From assembly GCF_000348905.1 (NCBI RefSeq), contig NZ_AOFT01000018.1:1-53498 (forward strand): a DNA stretch of 53,498 bases. Direction: 5' to 3'. The DNA is from Bhargavaea cecembensis DSE10 (GTDB lineage Bacteria; Bacillota; Bacilli; Bacillales_A; Planococcaceae). The number at the start of each line of letters is the position of its first letter. Position 1 is the first letter of the stretch. A program made the translations under genes and the position numbers. The notes beneath the pieces were generated by a model. The model was not told the DNA's origin. It saw only the letters and a program-made list of their open reading frames with translations, and did no database searches. Shown piece after piece: positions 25,194 through 34,070 of the stretch.

Positions 25194-25873
25194 CGGTCCC
25201 TGACCTTTCGCCGCTCGCGCTTTCGCTCCGCGTCGCCCTGCTGTCAACAGTGCTCGCGGCGGTCACGGGAATTGCCCTCGCACGGTTCATGGGACGCAGG
25301 GAATTCCCGGGCAAGAGCGCAGCCGAAGCGCTGATTTTGCTGCCGCTCGTATTGCCTCCGACCGTCGTGGGATTCGGACTGATCATGCTGTTCGGTGTAA
25401 ACGGGCCCATCGGCCGACTGCTTGAGGACTGGTTCGGCATCCGGGTCGTCTTCACCTGGGCCGGTGCGGTGATCGCTTCGTTCGTCGTGTCGCTTCCCCT
25501 CATGTACCAGAGTGTGCAGGCGGCGTTCGAGAAGGTCGACCCGAGATGGGAAAACGTCGCGCGCACGATGGGTGTCAGCGAATGGCGGATTTTCCGGAAA
25601 GTCACCTTCCCGCTTGCCTGGCCGGGTATTTTGGCAGGCCTCGTCCTGGCATTTGCCCGCGGCCTGGGGGAATTCGGCGCGACGCTTATGATCGCCGGGT
25701 TCATCCCGGGCGAGACCGTCACCGTTCCGCTTGCCATCTACTTTTCCTATGAGGCGGGACGAACCGGCGAGGCGATGTTCTGGGTCGTCCTTATCACGCT
25801 GCTCGGACTTGCCGCCATCACCTGGCTGAACGGCTGGCGCAGAAAGACATCCAGAAGACGGGGAAGGGAGTGA
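25190..25873 (+). CDS. modB: Molybdate ABC transporter permease
   Basis: 227-aa integral membrane permease with about five helices. The EAA loop (RTMGVSEWRIFRKVTFPLAWPGI region) couples to ModC. LPLVLPPTVVGFGLIMLFG and ARGLGEFGATLMIAG are typical of ModB. GTG start at 25190 overlapping the modA stop. Confidence 0.94.
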   Translation: MTVPDLSPLALSLRVALLSTVLAAVTGIALARFMGRREFPGKSAAEALILLPLVLPPTVVGFGLIMLFGVNGPIGRLLEDWFGIRVVFTWAGAVIASFVVSLPLMYQSVQAAFEKVDPRWENVARTMGVSEWRIFRKVTFPLAWPGILAGLVLAFARGLGEFGATLMIAGFIPGETVTVPLAIYFSYEAGRTGEAMFWVVLITLLGLAAITWLNGWRRKTSRRRGRE

Positions 25874-25878
25874 TCGCT

Positions 25879-26529
25879 GTGCTGAAAGCGGAATTCACCA
25901 AACAGTTGCCCGAGTTTGATCTGCAGGCCGAGTTCAAGATGGACCGGGAAATTGTCGCAATCGTCGGCCCGTCCGGATCGGGCAAGACAACCTTCCTGAA
26001 CTGCCTGGCGGGAACGGTCTCGCCGGATATGGGCCGGATCGAGCTTGGCGGCCGTGTGTTTGCGGAAGAAGGGGGGAAACCGCTCCGCATCCAGGACCGC
26101 CGCGTCGGCTATCTGTTCCAGGACTATGCGCTGTTTCCCCATATGACTGTCCGCGAGAACATCCTGTTTGGGCTGCCGGGGCAGCCTGAGCCGTCTCACG
26201 TCAGGGAACTTACGGAGCTGCTCGGCATCCGGCCGCTTATGGACAAGTACCCGCATGAAATCTCCGGCGGCGAAAAGCAGCGAACGGCACTGGCGCGTGC
26301 GCTCGCGATGAAACCGGAACTGCTGCTGCTGGATGAGCCGTTCTCCGCTCTCGACGACGAAACCCGGCTGCGCTGCCGGAACGAACTGATGCGCATCCAT
26401 CGGGACTGGCAGATTCCGGTTCTCATGGTCACCCACAGCATGGACGAAGCCCGCCGCACCGCTGACCGCATCGTCCGGATCGAGAAAGGCCGGATGGCCG
26501 AACTCCCGATACGTGAAGCTTCCCTTTGA
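25879..26529 (+). CDS. modC: Molybdate ABC transporter ATP-binding protein (short form)
   Basis: ATPase of the molybdate importer. 216 aa from GTG 25879 (AAGGGAG 8 nt upstream; an earlier GTG at 25870 overlaps the RBS). Walker A GPSGSGKTT, Q-loop LFQDYALFPHM, ABC signature ISGGEKQR, Walker B LLLLDEPFSALD, and H-loop VTHS are all present. The C-terminal molybdate-binding (TOBE/Mop) domain found in the longer E. coli ModC is absent, so it cannot sense intracellular molybdate in that way. Confidence 0.93.
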   Translation: MLKAEFTKQLPEFDLQAEFKMDREIVAIVGPSGSGKTTFLNCLAGTVSPDMGRIELGGRVFAEEGGKPLRIQDRRVGYLFQDYALFPHMTVRENILFGLPGQPEPSHVRELTELLGIRPLMDKYPHEISGGEKQRTALARALAMKPELLLLDEPFSALDDETRLRCRNELMRIHRDWQIPVLMVTHSMDEARRTADRIVRIEKGRMAELPIREASL

Positions 26530-26535
26530 TAAGGG
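26517..26535 (+). terminator. Rho-independent terminator after modC
   Basis: AGCTTCCCTT with AAGGGAGGCT across a TGAT loop, followed by TTTTT. It overlaps the last codons of modC. Confidence 0.72.
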
Positions 26536-26588
26536 AGGCTTTTTTGTTTCTGGAACCCGTAAATTGAGGCGGCATCCGACTTTCCCGT

Positions 26589-26879
26589 TTGCCGCAAGGG
26601 GTTCGGATTTGCTGCATGGGCTTGTAACTTGCTACATGGGTTGCGAACTTGCCACATGGGTTACGAAGTTGCCGCATGGACTCCGAACTTGCTACATGGG
26701 TTACGAAGTTGCCACATGGACTCCGAACTTGCTACATGGGTTACGAAGTTGCCACATGGACTCCGAACTTGCTACATGGGTTACGAAGTTGCCACATGGA
26801 CTCCGAACTTGCCACATGGGTTGCGAAGTTGCCGCATGGACTGCCAACTTGCCACAAGGGCAGCCAACTTGCCACAAGA
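26589..26879. repeat. Intergenic tandem array B, 20-bp period, about 14-15 units
   Basis: Units share the core TTGCCACATGG with variants (TTGCTACATGG, TTGCCGCATGG, TTGCCACAAGG) and recur every 20 bp from 26589. In the middle, two unit types alternate, ending in TTACG and CTCCG, which makes a 40-bp higher-order repeat. Ends are more degenerate than the centre. It fills most of the modC-narG gap. Because 20 is not a multiple of 3, all frames stay open with the same repeated peptides; I do not regard it as coding. Confidence 0.88.
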
Positions 26880-26941
26880 CCGTCCGGTCCCCCGGTATCT
26901 TCCTGGCGAATCTGCCCCAATCCCGTTTTTCACCGTCCGAT

Positions 26942-26978
26942 AAAGGGATTTCCCGCCGCCCGATAGGTCTTTCCCTAA
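26942..26978 (+). promoter_or_regulatory. Tandem NreC-type palindromes upstream of narG
   Basis: AAAGGG-ATTT-CCCGCC (26942-26957) and ATAGGT-CTTT-CCCTAA (26963-26978), start to start 21 bp apart. They fit the NreC pattern GTAGGG-N4-CCCTAC. The second abuts the -35 position, as at narK. Confidence 0.65.
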
Positions 26979-27007
26979 TGGGAAGAGTTGGCATAAACCT
27001 CCATAAT
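26979..27007 (+). promoter_or_regulatory. Activator-dependent promoter of narGHJI-nreABC
   Basis: -10 CATAAT (27002-27007) with a poor -35 TGGGAA (26979-26984) 17 bp away. A weak -35 right next to an activator site is what an NreC-dependent promoter should look like. The geometry is identical to the narK promoter. Confidence 0.5.
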
Positions 27008-27074
27008 GAAACTATCAGAATAGTACCACTAGCATTCTGTCCAATTGCCCTGTCCACAAAGGAGTGTCGGTTGA

Positions 27075-30000
27075 ATGAAAAAGAGAAGATATGGCCTGAA
27101 CTTCTTCAAGCCGGTAGAGAGCTACTCGGGGAACTGGTCGGTCCTTGAGGAGAAAAGCCGGGACTGGGAGAACATGTACCGTCAGCGCTGGTCCCATGAC
27201 AAGGTTGTCAGGACTACGCATGGCGTCAACTGCACGGGCTCCTGCAGCTGGAAGGTGTTCGTCAAAAACGGCGTCATCACCTGGGAAAACCAGCAGATCG
27301 ACTATCCGTCCTGCGGGCCGGACATGCCGGAGTTCGAGCCGCGCGGCTGTCCGCGCGGGGCCACATTTTCGTGGTATGAGTACAGCCCGCACCGGGTGAA
27401 GTACCCGTACATGCGCGGACGGCTGTGGAGGCTGTGGCGCGAAGCGCTCGCTGAAAACAACGGTCACCCGATTGATGCGTGGGCGAGCATCGTCGAGAAT
27501 CCGGAAAAGGCGATGAGTTATAAGCGGGTCCGGGGCAAGGGCGGTCTCATCCGTGTCGCCTGGGATGATGCGCTGCAGCTGATTTCCGCGCAGCTCATCT
27601 ACACGATCCGCAAATACGGACCGGACCGGATCGCCGGCTTTACCCCGATTCCGGCCATGTCGATGATCTCCTACGCTTCCGGCGCGCGGTTCATCTCGCT
27701 TCTCGGCGGAGAGATGCTGTCGTTCTACGACTGGTATGCTGACCTTCCGCCTTCCTCGCCGCAGATCTGGGGCGAGCAGACGGATGTGCCGGAGTCATCC
27801 GACTGGTACAACGCGGGCTACCTCATGATGTGGGGCTCGAACGTGCCGCTCACGCGTACACCGGATGCGCACTTCATGACGGAGGTGCGCTACAAGGGGA
27901 CGAAGGTCGTCTCGGTCGCTCCTGACCTTGCCGCCAACGTGAAGTTCGCGGACAACTGGCTCGCGCCGCACCCGGGCACCGATGCCGCGCTCGCGCAGGC
28001 GATGACACATGTGATCCTGAGTGAGTTCTACCAGGAGCGGAAAGAAAAGATGTTCATCGACTATGCGAAGCAGTACACGGACATGCCGTTCATGATTTTG
28101 CTCGACCCGCACGAAGATGCCCTGAAAGCCGGGCGCTTCCTTCGCGCAAGCGATTTCGGGAGCGAAACGAAAAACGCGGAGTGGAAGCCGGTGATCTTCG
28201 ACGAAGCGGCTGGGGAATTCGTCGTGCCGAACGGGACGATGGGCCAGCGCTGGGAAAAGGACGGAAAGTGGAATCTCATCCTCGACAAGGAGGACGGAAC
28301 GCGCATCGAGCCGGCACTTACCGTAGAGGGCCACGGCGAAGAATGGAAGGAGATCGAGTTCCCGTTCTTTGATGACTCCGGTGACGGCACGTTCCGCCGT
28401 GTTATCCCGGCCCGGAAAGTCCGCCTTGCGGATGGTACGGAGCAGTACTCAGCAACCGTCTACGACCTCATGATGAGCCAATATGGCGTGAGCCGGACGG
28501 ACAATCCGTATGACGCGAAAGGCTATGATGACGCGGAGTCGCACTATACGCCGGCCTGGCAGGAGCGCATCACCGGCGTCAAGGCCTCGGTCGTGACGCA
28601 GATCGCCCGCGAGTTCGCGCAAAACGCTCTGGACACGGGCGGCCGCTCGATGATCATCATGGGAGCCGGCATCAACCACTGGTTCAACTCCGACACAATC
28701 TACCGCTCGATCCTGAACCTCGTGATCCTCACCGCTTCCCAAGGCGTGAACGGCGGAGGCTGGGCGCACTACGTCGGACAGGAAAAATGCCGGCCGATCG
28801 AGGGCTGGTCGACGCTCGCCTTCGCAAAGGACTGGCAGGGGCCGGCCCGGCTCCAGAACGGGACGTCATTCTTCTACTTCGGCACCGAGCAGTGGCGCTA
28901 CGAGGAAGGCGACACCGAATCGCTGAAATCGCCGCTTGCCGACAAGCTGGACTACCGCCACCCGGCCGACTACAACGTCATGGCGGCGCGGCTCGGATGG
29001 CTGCCGAGCTATCCTCAGTTCAATAAGAACAGCCTGCTGTTCGCCGAAGAGGCGGCCCACGAAGGCAAGACGACAAATGAGGAAATCATCGAACGGGCGG
29101 CGGATCAGATCAAGAGCCGCGAAGTCAAGTTCGCGATCGAGGATCCGGCGGCGCCGGAAAACTTCCCGCGCACGATGTTCGTCTGGCGCTCGAACCTGAT
29201 CTCAAGCTCCGCCAAGGGCCAGGAATACTTCATGAAGCACCTGCTCGGCACGGCTGATGCGCTAATGGCGCGGCCGAACGAGGACGTGAAGCCGGAAGAA
29301 ATCATCTGGCGCGACGAAGTGGAAGGCAAGCTCGACCTGCTTGTCTCGCTCGACTTCCGGATGACGACGACACCGCTTCACTCGGACATCGTGCTGCCGG
29401 CGGCGACCTGGTACGAAAAGACCGACCTGTCTTCGACCGACATGCATCCGTTCGTCCACCCGTTCAACCCGGCGGTTAATCCGCTCTGGGAATCCCGTAC
29501 CGACTGGGACATTTTCCGCGGGCTGGCAAAGGTGTTCTCAGGGATGGCGGAGACCCATCTGCCGGGCGTCTACAAGGACCTTGTCAGCACGCCGCTGAAC
29601 CATGACTCGGAAAGCGAGATTTCCCAGCCGCTTGGCCTTGTCCGCGACTGGGCAAAGGGAGAAGTGGAGGCGGTCGTCGGCAAGACGATGCCGAACCTGA
29701 GCATCATCGAGCGTGACTACACGAAGATTTACGACAAGTACATCACGCTGGGTCCGAACCTGCAGGTCGGCAAGACCGGCGCGCACGGCGTCAGCTTCTC
29801 TGCAGCCGAAGAATACGAAGAGCTGAAGCGCATCAGCGGTGTCTACCACGACGAGCCGATCAAGAGCGGCCTGCCGAAGCTCGAGACAGCGCGCCAGGCT
29901 GCCGACGCGGTGCTTCATCTGTCGTCCGCGACAAACGGGCGCCTGTCGCAGAAAGCCTACAAGGAAGCGGAAAAGCTTTCCGGCGTGGAGCTGGCCGACA

Positions 30001-30755
30001 TCTCGGCGGAACGCGCGGCGGAGCGGATCACATTCCAGAGCATTACCGCACAGCCGCGGGAAGTCATCCCGACTCCGGTATTCAGCGGATCCAACAAGTC
30101 CGGGCGCAGATACTCGCCGTTCACGACGAATATCGAGCGGCTCGTGCCATTCCGGACGCTTACCGGCCGCCAGCACTTCTATATCGACCATGAGATCTTC
30201 CTCCAGTACGGTGAGGCGCTCCCGGTCTACAAGCCGACGCTTCCGCCGATGGTGTTCGGACCGAGGGACAAGGAAGTGCGGGGCGGCAAGGATTCTCTCG
30301 TCCTCAGGTATCTAACCCCACACGGCAAGTGGAACTTCCACTCCATGTACCAGGATAACCTGCACATGCTGACGCTGTTCCGCGGGGGGCCGGTCGCCTG
30401 GATGAACAACGAGGAAGCGGCGGAGCACGGCATCTCGGACAATGACTGGATAGAAGTGTATAACCGGAACGGCGCGCTCACTTGCCGGGCGGTCACGAGC
30501 CACCGGATCCCGCGCGGCACATTGCTCGCCTACCACGCACAGGACCGGCATATCCAGACGCCGGGGTCGGAAATTACGGACACGCGGGGCGGCAGCCATA
30601 ATGCGCCGACGCGCATTCACATGAAGCCGACGCAGATGGTCGGCGGCTATGCCCAGCTCAGCTACGGATTCAACTACTACGGGCCGATCGGAAACCAGCG
30701 TGACGAATACGCCATGATCAGGAAGAAAAGGGAGGTCAACTGGCTTGAAGATTAA
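27075..30755 (+). CDS. narG: Respiratory nitrate reductase alpha subunit
   Basis: Membrane-bound, cytoplasm-facing molybdenum subunit that reduces nitrate to nitrite in anaerobic respiration. 1226 aa, normal length. The FS0 [4Fe-4S] ligands H49, C53, C57 and C92 are in the same positions as in E. coli NarG, and the Asp Mo-ligand region SFYDWYADLP is at 216-225. No twin-arginine signal, as expected. The C-terminal molydopterin-binding part includes VGGYAQLSYGFNYYGP. RBS AAAGGAG. First gene of narGHJI-nreABC. Confidence 0.98.
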   Translation: MKKRRYGLNFFKPVESYSGNWSVLEEKSRDWENMYRQRWSHDKVVRTTHGVNCTGSCSWKVFVKNGVITWENQQIDYPSCGPDMPEFEPRGCPRGATFSWYEYSPHRVKYPYMRGRLWRLWREALAENNGHPIDAWASIVENPEKAMSYKRVRGKGGLIRVAWDDALQLISAQLIYTIRKYGPDRIAGFTPIPAMSMISYASGARFISLLGGEMLSFYDWYADLPPSSPQIWGEQTDVPESSDWYNAGYLMMWGSNVPLTRTPDAHFMTEVRYKGTKVVSVAPDLAANVKFADNWLAPHPGTDAALAQAMTHVILSEFYQERKEKMFIDYAKQYTDMPFMILLDPHEDALKAGRFLRASDFGSETKNAEWKPVIFDEAAGEFVVPNGTMGQRWEKDGKWNLILDKEDGTRIEPALTVEGHGEEWKEIEFPFFDDSGDGTFRRVIPARKVRLADGTEQYSATVYDLMMSQYGVSRTDNPYDAKGYDDAESHYTPAWQERITGVKASVVTQIAREFAQNALDTGGRSMIIMGAGINHWFNSDTIYRSILNLVILTASQGVNGGGWAHYVGQEKCRPIEGWSTLAFAKDWQGPARLQNGTSFFYFGTEQWRYEEGDTESLKSPLADKLDYRHPADYNVMAARLGWLPSYPQFNKNSLLFAEEAAHEGKTTNEEIIERAADQIKSREVKFAIEDPAAPENFPRTMFVWRSNLISSSAKGQEYFMKHLLGTADALMARPNEDVKPEEIIWRDEVEGKLDLLVSLDFRMTTTPLHSDIVLPAATWYEKTDLSSTDMHPFVHPFNPAVNPLWESRTDWDIFRGLAKVFSGMAETHLPGVYKDLVSTPLNHDSESEISQPLGLVRDWAKGEVEAVVGKTMPNLSIIERDYTKIYDKYITLGPNLQVGKTGAHGVSFSAAEEYEELKRISGVYHDEPIKSGLPKLETARQAADAVLHLSSATNGRLSQKAYKEAEKLSGVELADISAERAAERITFQSITAQPREVIPTPVFSGSNKSGRRYSPFTTNIERLVPFRTLTGRQHFYIDHEIFLQYGEALPVYKPTLPPMVFGPRDKEVRGGKDSLVLRYLTPHGKWNFHSMYQDNLHMLTLFRGGPVAWMNNEEAAEHGISDNDWIEVYNRNGALTCRAVTSHRIPRGTLLAYHAQDRHIQTPGSEITDTRGGSHNAPTRIHMKPTQMVGGYAQLSYGFNYYGPIGNQRDEYAMIRKKREVNWLED

Positions 30756-32331
30756 AGCTCAGATTGCAATGGTGATGAACCTGGACAAGTGCATCGGCTG
30801 CCACACGTGCAGCGTTACTTGCAAGACGACCTGGACGAACCGGAAAGGCGCGGAGTACATGTGGTTCAATAACGTGGAGACGAAGCCGGGCATCGGCTAC
30901 CCGAAGCGCTGGGAGGACCAGGAAGTGTACAAGGGCGGCTGGCAGCTCCGGAACGGCAACCTGGAGCTGAAGTCGGGGAACCGCCTGTCCAAGGTGGCGC
31001 TCGGGAAGATTTTCTACAACCCGGACATGCCGGAGATGCGCGACTTCTACGAGCCATGGACGTACAACTATGACCACCTTGTCACCGCGGGGGAAGGCGA
31101 GCACCCGCCGGTCGCACGCGCCTACTCCGCCGTGACGGGCGAGAAGATGGACTTGGAATGGGGGTCCAACTGGGAGGACGACCTCGCAGGCGCCGACGTG
31201 ACCGGCCCGCAGGACCCGAACATTCAGAAGATCGAGGAAGAGATCAAGTTCAACTTCGAGAAGTCATTCATGATCTACCTGCCGCGGCTCTGCGAACACT
31301 GCCTGAATCCGAGCTGCGTGGCGTCCTGCCCTGCGGGCGCGATCTACAAGCGCGACGAGGACGGCATCGTGCTCGTCGACCAGGAAGCCTGCCGAAGCTG
31401 GCGCTACTGCACGACCGGCTGCCCGTACAAGAAGGTCTACTTTAACTGGCAGACGAACAAGGCCGAAAAGTGTACGTTCTGTTTCCCGAGGATCGAAGAA
31501 GGTCTGCCGACGGTCTGCTCGGAGACATGCACCGGCCGGATCCGTTATCTGGGTGTCCTGCTGTACGATGCGGACCGGGTGCTGGAAGCCGCATCGACGC
31601 CGGACGAGAAGGACCTGTATCGCGCGCAGTGCGCCCTGTTCATGGATCCGCACGACCCGGAAGTGATCGAGCAGGCGCGCCGCGACGGCATCACAGAGGA
31701 CTGGATCGAAGCCGCGCAGAACTCGCCGGTCTACAAGCTCGCGATCGAGCACCAGCTCGCGTTCCCGCTCCATCCGGAATACCGCACGCTCCCGATGGTC
31801 TGGTACGTGCCGCCGCTTTCGCCGATCATGAACTACTTCGAGGGCAAGGACTCGATCAAGAACCCGGACATGATCTTCCCGGCGATCGAGGAAATGCGCA
31901 CGCCGATCCAGTACCTCGCAAACATGCTGACGGCGGGAGACACGGAGACGGTCAAGGGATCGCTGCAGCGTATGGCGATGATGCGCCAGTACATGCGGGC
32001 GCTGTCGTCGGGCAAGGAATTCGACGAGTCGCGGCTTGAGCGGGTCGGGCTCACCGCGCTCCAAACGGAAGAAATGTACCGCCTGCTCGCAATCGCGAAG
32101 TACGACGACCGGTTTGTCATCCCGACTTCCCACAAGGAGAACCGGATGAACACGTACGACATGCAGGGCTCTGCGGGCTTCGGCGGTGACACGATGGGCC
32201 TCGGCGCGATGGGCACCGGCGGCGCGGGATGCGACGGCTGCGGTCCGGCAAGCCCGGGTGCCGGCACGGCGACAAAGACCGGCAAGGAGATTTACGAAGA
32301 GAACTTCTACGGGGGAATCTGGCGTGATTGA
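30745..32331 (+). CDS. narH: Respiratory nitrate reductase beta subunit
   Basis: Iron-sulphur electron wire between NarI hemes and NarG. 528 aa; ligand groups C16-x2-C19-x2-C22-x3-C26, CEHCLNPSCVASC, CRSWRYCTTGC (W instead of a Cys, marking the 3Fe-4S centre), and KCTFC. The C terminus carries a Gly-rich GCDGCGPASPGAG stretch that I cannot assign. TTG start at 30745 with GGGAGG upstream, overlapping the end of narG by 11 bases. Confidence 0.97.
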   Translation: MKIKAQIAMVMNLDKCIGCHTCSVTCKTTWTNRKGAEYMWFNNVETKPGIGYPKRWEDQEVYKGGWQLRNGNLELKSGNRLSKVALGKIFYNPDMPEMRDFYEPWTYNYDHLVTAGEGEHPPVARAYSAVTGEKMDLEWGSNWEDDLAGADVTGPQDPNIQKIEEEIKFNFEKSFMIYLPRLCEHCLNPSCVASCPAGAIYKRDEDGIVLVDQEACRSWRYCTTGCPYKKVYFNWQTNKAEKCTFCFPRIEEGLPTVCSETCTGRIRYLGVLLYDADRVLEAASTPDEKDLYRAQCALFMDPHDPEVIEQARRDGITEDWIEAAQNSPVYKLAIEHQLAFPLHPEYRTLPMVWYVPPLSPIMNYFEGKDSIKNPDMIFPAIEEMRTPIQYLANMLTAGDTETVKGSLQRMAMMRQYMRALSSGKEFDESRLERVGLTALQTEEMYRLLAIAKYDDRFVIPTSHKENRMNTYDMQGSAGFGGDTMGLGAMGTGGAGCDGCGPASPGAGTATKTGKEIYEENFYGGIWRD

Positions 32332-32890
32332 TAACCGGAAGCTGTATACGTTCAAAGATTCTTTCGGATTCTTCGCCAACCAGCTGACGTGGCCGGACAG
32401 GGGGGATTACCATCCGGACCACGTTACGGAGGCATTCGGCCCGGATCATCCGGCACGGGCCCACGTGCTCCGCTATTGGGAAGAGATCCGGCAGTTCAGC
32501 CTGGATGAGCTCAGGGAACTGTATACCTCGACATTCGACTTCGAGGAGGACTGCGCGCTGTACATGACCTGGTTCAAGTTCGAGGATGCCCGCGAGCGCG
32601 GACAGATGCTCGCGAAGCTGAAAGTGCTCTACGAGATGTATGGCCTCGAGATGCCGGACGAGGAGCTGTCCGACTACTTGCCGCTCATGTGCGAGTTCCT
32701 CTATGCAGCCGAATGGCTGGATGACCCGCGCACGCCAGACAGTTTCCGGATCCTGATGGGGGTCCTTGAAGACGGCACCTACCACCTGATGAAAGCACTT
32801 GAAAAGGAGGAAAGTCCGTACTACCACCTCATCAAGGGGCTGCGGGAAACATTCAAAGCTTGTTTAGAGGAGGCGCCGGCTCATGGTTGA
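32324..32890 (+). CDS. narJ: Nitrate reductase assembly chaperone
   Basis: TorD/NarJ-family chaperone needed to load the molybdenum cofactor into NarG; not part of the final enzyme. 188 aa from GTG 32324, which overlaps the narH stop and has GGGGG upstream. Helical and acidic, with family stretches DFEEDCALYMTWFKFED and ELSDYLPLMCEFLYAA. Overlaps narI by 8 bases. Confidence 0.92.
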   Translation: MIDNRKLYTFKDSFGFFANQLTWPDRGDYHPDHVTEAFGPDHPARAHVLRYWEEIRQFSLDELRELYTSTFDFEEDCALYMTWFKFEDARERGQMLAKLKVLYEMYGLEMPDEELSDYLPLMCEFLYAAEWLDDPRTPDSFRILMGVLEDGTYHLMKALEKEESPYYHLIKGLRETFKACLEEAPAHG

Positions 32891-33563
32891 CCAATTTCTG
32901 TGGGTAATTTTCCCTTATATCTGCATCGCGGTCTTTGTGGTGGGACACATCCTTCGCTACAGGACGGACAAATTCCACTGGACCGCGAAATCCAGTGAAT
33001 TCATCGAGAAAAAGCAGCTGATGGTCGGGAGCCTCCTATTTCACCTTGGGATCATCCCGGTCATCCTGGGCCATATCTCGGGGCTCGGTATCCCGAAGGA
33101 GTGGATGCGGGCTCTCGGCGTCAACGACCATATGTATCACCTCGGCGCCATCTGGATCGGCGGTTTCTTCGGATTCGTCACGCTTCTCGGGATGTTCATT
33201 CTGACGTTCCGCCGGTTTTCGATCAAGGCCGTCCGGAAGCTTAGCTCGGCAAGCGACATGGTCGTCAACACGCTCTTGCTGATCATCGTGTTCATGGGGA
33301 TGTACGCGACGATTGTGACGAACGCCGTGAATCCCGCATTCGACTACCGGGATACAATTTCCGTCTGGTTCCGTGACCTGTTCCTTCTGCGGCCAGACCC
33401 GTCGTACATGATGGGTGTTCCGGTGTCGTTCCAGATTCATATCCTGGCCGCATTCCTCATTTTCGCGCTTTGGCCGTTCACGCGCCTCGTGCATGTCTGG
33501 AGCGTCCCGCTGTCGTATGTCGGCAGAAGTTACATCCTGTACAGGAGGCACAAGGTGAATTAA
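32883..33563 (+). CDS. narI: Respiratory nitrate reductase gamma subunit (cytochrome b)
   Basis: Diheme cytochrome b anchoring NarGH and oxidising menaquinol. 226 aa with five transmembrane helices; candidate heme ligands in VGHILRYR near the N terminus, HLGIIPVILGH, and the C-terminal FQIHILAAF and TRLVHVWSVP. RBS TAGAGGAGG inside narJ. Confidence 0.96.
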   Translation: MVDQFLWVIFPYICIAVFVVGHILRYRTDKFHWTAKSSEFIEKKQLMVGSLLFHLGIIPVILGHISGLGIPKEWMRALGVNDHMYHLGAIWIGGFFGFVTLLGMFILTFRRFSIKAVRKLSSASDMVVNTLLLIIVFMGMYATIVTNAVNPAFDYRDTISVWFRDLFLLRPDPSYMMGVPVSFQIHILAAFLIFALWPFTRLVHVWSVPLSYVGRSYILYRRHKVN

Positions 33564-33614
33564 GCTGAAAGGAAGAATGAACGCCGATCCGGCGGGAAAC
33601 GGGAGAGGTCCGCG

Positions 33615-34070
33615 ATGAATGAACCGACAATCTACCAGAATGTGATCGACACGCTCCGGGAAAGGCTCGGTTTCGATTTTATGGCACTGGCAATGGAAGA
33701 CGCCCCGAGCGGCTTTTCGGTCCGCTGGCGGGTGGCTTCAGGGAACCTGAACAACCGATACCGCCGGATCGTCCTCCGGTCCGGCAGGGGCATTGCCGGC
33801 ACCGTTTTCAAGACGGGAAAGCCGCTGCTCGTGCCGCATGTCGATCCCGGCAGGCATGTGCCCATCGTGCTTGACTATCCGATCGTGAATACCGAAGGGC
33901 TGACGAGCATCGCCGCGGTGCCGCTTTACGACAGCGGCCGCGTAAAAGGCGTCCTGCTGGGCGGCTACCGGGGCGGCCGCGCGGAAATGACGGAAACGCA
34001 TTGCCTGGAGATGGCAGCGGCATCCGCCTCCGTCCCCGGATTTGATGGGAAGGAGCTGGTGAGCCGGTGA
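33615..34070 (+). CDS. nreA: NreA, nitrate-binding GAF protein
   Basis: GAF-domain nitrate receptor that, in staphylococci, holds NreB in check unless nitrate is bound. 151 aa; GAF features SGRGIAGTVFKTGKPLLVPH and GLTSIAAVPLYDSGRVKGVLLGG (interrupted block). It follows narI by 51 bp with RBS GGGAGAGG, so it belongs to the nar transcript, and overlaps nreB by ATGA. Identity rests on both sequence and the nreABC context. Confidence 0.88.
   Translation: MNEPTIYQNVIDTLRERLGFDFMALAMEDAPSGFSVRWRVASGNLNNRYRRIVLRSGRGIAGTVFKTGKPLLVPHVDPGRHVPIVLDYPIVNTEGLTSIAAVPLYDSGRVKGVLLGGYRGGRAEMTETHCLEMAAASASVPGFDGKELVSR

Noticed and set aside
26589-26879. CRISPR array
   Set aside because: Unit length is 20 bp with no separate unique spacers of constant length, and no cas genes are near.
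26880-27074. Fnr box upstream of narG
   Set aside because: I found neither TGTGA-N6-TCACA nor TTGAT-N4-ATCAA; the palindromes present fit NreC better.
26513-27148. Open reading frames through array B in three plus-strand frames
   Set aside because: The 20-bp unit keeps every frame open with the same repeated peptide; there is no ribosome binding site and the frame runs into narG out of phase.
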